DNA of 64,000 bases from Kryptolebias marmoratus (Eukaryota; Chordata; Actinopteri; Cyprinodontiformes; Rivulidae), in assembly GCF_001649575.2 (NCBI RefSeq), contig NC_051445.1:6234737-6298736 (forward strand). Direction: 5' to 3'. The notes beneath the pieces were generated by a model, which was given only the letters and a program-made list of their open reading frames with translations, searched no databases and was not told the origin of the DNA. Positions within the stretch are counted from its first letter, which is position 1. Each line of letters opens with the position of its first letter. A program made the translations under genes and the position numbers. Below are positions 61,157 through 64,000 of this stretch, piece by piece.

Positions 61157-64000
61157 TTTAAGATGGAATTTCTATTCACCTATGAAATAATTGGACACTG
61201 CTGCTTGTAGAAGATGCATTACAAACAATAACCTGCTTAAAAGTAATTCAGACATTTAGTTCTGATGATCCTAACTGTGGCTGGACTTCCTGCTGCAGTC
61301 AGCTTCACTGTCTTGTCTGTGGTTGACATCAGATGCTGATACCTCAACCTGGAACCAAAGAAGAGCGAGTTTCTGCAGCTTTTAAAATGACCCAAATGTT
61401 TTATTAGTATTTTATACAAGTGAGTTTGTGTAACAGTTTGTTTGCAATAAGAACATTCTTTGACATAAATCTACACACTTGAAGAAAACTTAAGGAGAAA
61501 TGACACAACTTGACCAGAATAAGCTCAGCTTAGCGTCTGGGAATTGTTTACTGTCATCAGTCGAGGGAGTCCAGGGGTTGTGACATTTTACTGCAGGTTT
61601 GTAGGGTTGTTCATGCAACAGAAAGGCTACTTGATAAATGGACTTTCTAAGATGGATGCATGTTAGTAAGTAAAAGCAGACTGCTGATCTCATCCTCTGC
61701 TGTTGTGACACATAAAACCTCAGCGGATGTTTTTAGATGGTCTCCTTGCAGCACTGCCTGCTGTGGTGTGTCTCGAGGGCAGAAGACATGAACAACGTTT
61801 GGGTGTTTCAGTTAAGATGCCTGCATGTGTTTTTAAGATGCCCATGGGTGGTATAGTTAGTCTTATTTTTTTGCTGCAGAAAAGAAGAATTTAATGTGTG
61901 TGACGCTCAGTGTGCAGCTCTCTGCAGCTGGCCTACACATGCACAGCCTTGGGCTAAAGCAGAATGAAGCTGCAGTCAGGGGTTCTTGAAATTCAGAGTC
62001 GTTGTAGATGCATCGTTGAGAGATTTTATGAATTTTAGTCTGCTCTGTTCATTCTAAATAGCGTAATGAATTTCCCTAAGGGACAACAAGACATGTGTCT
62101 GTTCGTTTTATCACCTGACGAGACAACTAAGCCTCCTTATGTGACCTTGGTTGCCTCAAGCAAGGCAAGATCCAGCAGTTAAACCGTGTCTGAAACCCTC
62201 TTATAGCACTCCTACAGTGGTCTTTCAATTCGTCTTATGGATTGTATGTACAGAGAGAGACGAGTGGTAATGGCACAGTCATTGAGCTCAGCATTTTTCC
62301 CCAGCTGAAGCTGCAGACACCTAACAGCTGGTTTGGGAAGGAGGCGCAGGGTAAATTTCCCAGGTGTCTCTCTGCACACACACTGACCTGTTCTGTCAGC
62401 ACAGAGGCACACTACTTTTCTTCTTTCCTTCCCACAAGCATTTTTTTGTCTGTAATTGTCTTTTGTTTTACTTTCTGCTTTCAATTGTTTTTTTCAATGA
62501 AATCTTTTTGCCAGCCCCTATGCTTTTATGTGTTTGACCTCCATCAAAATAATAATGTAAAATAAATTTTAGATTATTTCAAATTGATTTATAGCTCCTC
62601 CCTTCACAAGCAAAAAAACTAAGACGAGCTCCTCACGGCTTTTTAAGCAGCACTCACGGAAACGCTTCTTGTGAATAAGTTTTCTGCTAATCCCTTTAGA
62701 AGGCTCCTTTTTTGTAATTACTTTGCCTATCTATACGCTGATGTGAAGAGTGTTTAAGGACTCTCTTTTTCCATAATGATTCTCAATGCTGTTCTCAGAA
62801 ATAATGAAGGAATGTTGGGGATCATATCCCCTCTGTTTTGATCCTGAACGGTTTTATCTAGATGCTGCCTTCTCTTCCTTCTCTTGATGATTAATGTAGC
62901 CTTTTGAAAACACAACTGTCTTTGGCCACAGATTCCTCCCTTGAAAAGATGATCTGTAATGGGCACGTACCTGCAGCTGTAGTAAATTTAGCTCTGTGCA
63001 GCTGTCCTTGGCTGTGCTTGATTGGTGGAATGGAAATTTTGTGTCATATTTAATAAGTGTTATCTATAGGCTTTATGTGGTTTAGGTGGTATGGGTGGAA
63101 TCCCCTGTGGAGCATTTTTGTGCAGTCTCAGCAGAGGTGAAAAATGACGAGTCGCAATTACTGATGATAACTGCGCCTAAGGAGAAATCACTGTCATTTC
63201 TTTCCTTTTTGTTTCCTCCTGTGTGAATCTTTATTGTGCTTATGAAATTTCAAGCAGAAGTGTTACATTTATTTCAATATGCTGGACTTGAATATCTCTG
63301 CTTGTTTGGGACTTTCAGTTGTTATCATGTTCTATTAATTTACATGTTTGTTTCTCAGCAGGTAATCACTGAATTATAAGGCTGCTGGTTTGCTCCCTGT
63401 GGTTTGACCAGTACTTATCTCAGTTCTGTTTGCATTTCTAAAGCTCATATTTCAACACTCTAATTATGTTCTGTTCTTTTTGTGTTCTTTTTGAGTAACT
63501 GGGTTCTTAGACTTTTAGGCTTTTTAGGTTGTACTTTCAACTCTGAGATATTGATCTTACTGATGTGAAGTCTGAGTTTTCACCTCTGATTATGTTGTTA
63601 AAGCTCTACTGGTAATCTGGGATACTTGACGTTTTTCCAGTAAGCTGCAATTTCTTTTTTTAATTGTGCTTTTTATAGGTATTCTGCAGTGAATGCTGTG
63701 TAGGGTGGTAGAGTACACCTTCTGGTTCTATGAAGAGGAGTGAAAAAAGTGTTGCACGTGTAATATAAATAACATTTAGGGCTTGTGATTTATAACAGAC
63801 TGTTACAAACTAGAGCTCTAAAGACAGTTAACAAAATACCGCTAAGTTTACGTTTCAGAAAATGTGGAGTCACGTGGTTTGTATGCTAGAGATTTTGAAA
63901 CTCAGTTTTGATTATAATTGGATGCAGTCTCTAAAAACTCTTCAGTGTTTGTTGTTCACAGATCCTGGGTGAAATAATCCTAAACAGCAGTTGACAAAAG
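61157..64000. other. Intron DNA to the window edge
   Basis: No man1c1 exon 2 and no transposon recognised. The block at 62225-62400 has higher GC and mixed motifs and could be regulatory. The remainder is T-rich intron sequence. The intron continues past 64000. Confidence 0.45.

Larger units (their letters stand above)
13278..64000 (+). other. Intron 1 of man1c1 (continues past the window)
   Basis: No sequence matching exon 2 of a class I mannosidase (the MMxFAWxxYKRYA region followed by NELRPL) was found on the + strand. The intron therefore seems to exceed 50.7 kb. A very long first intron is also known for human MAN1C1. The interval is AT-rich, carries many transposon fragments and has no other convincing protein-coding gene on either strand. 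A small or diverged exon could have been missed by eye. Confidence 0.7.

Noticed and set aside
1..64000. CRISPR arrays, bacterial operons, tRNA or rRNA genes, LTR retrotransposons or viral genes
   Set aside because: None of the repeat spacing, cloverleaf motifs, long terminal repeats or viral protein motifs was seen on either strand.

Overview
The window looks like teleost fish nuclear DNA, probably from a spiny-rayed (acanthomorph) lineage. It is AT-rich and gene-poor, littered with decayed fish-type Tc1/mariner, hAT and LINE remnants, and has one sharply bounded CpG-rich promoter. The only host protein-coding sequence I can name with confidence is exon 1 of man1c1 (Golgi alpha-1,2-mannosidase IC) on the + strand. 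The species call is an inference from repeat content and protein similarity.

Layout. 1-198 is the end of a Tc1-like transposon that continues off the left edge. 199 to about 2605 is noncoding and may be the 3' UTR of an upstream + strand gene, because a polyadenylation signal is followed by GT-rich DNA near 2.6 kb. In human the gene upstream of MAN1C1 in the same orientation is LDLRAP1, but none of its coding sequence is visible here. 2.6-10.3 kb is intergenic, apart from a dead, internally deleted Tc1 transposase copy at 5848-6639. 10.32-11.40 kb holds three diverged tandem copies of a 0.33-0.39 kb unit that abut the promoter. 11.6-13.3 kb is the CpG-rich promoter, 5' leader and exon 1 (12759-13277), which ends at a consensus splice donor.

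From 13278 to the right edge (more than 50.7 kb) everything appears to be intron 1 of man1c1. I found no exon 2. The intron holds three copies of one interspersed repeat (13.7, 25.5 and 51.9 kb), a long-TIR Tc1 element with a broken transposase on the minus strand (14.96-16.12 kb), a hAT-like non-autonomous element and a BED-finger fragment (18.8-20.0 kb), two LINE-like 3' tails, microsatellites, several notable inverted repeats, and blocks that look like conserved noncoding enhancers because they cluster homeodomain or octamer sites. The enhancer calls rest on composition and motifs only.

No operon-like, CRISPR, viral or other defined multigene system is present. The most interesting structures are the promoter-proximal tandem triplication, an imperfect 40-nt hairpin at 45.1 kb, and the palindromic homeodomain-site block at 54.6 kb.
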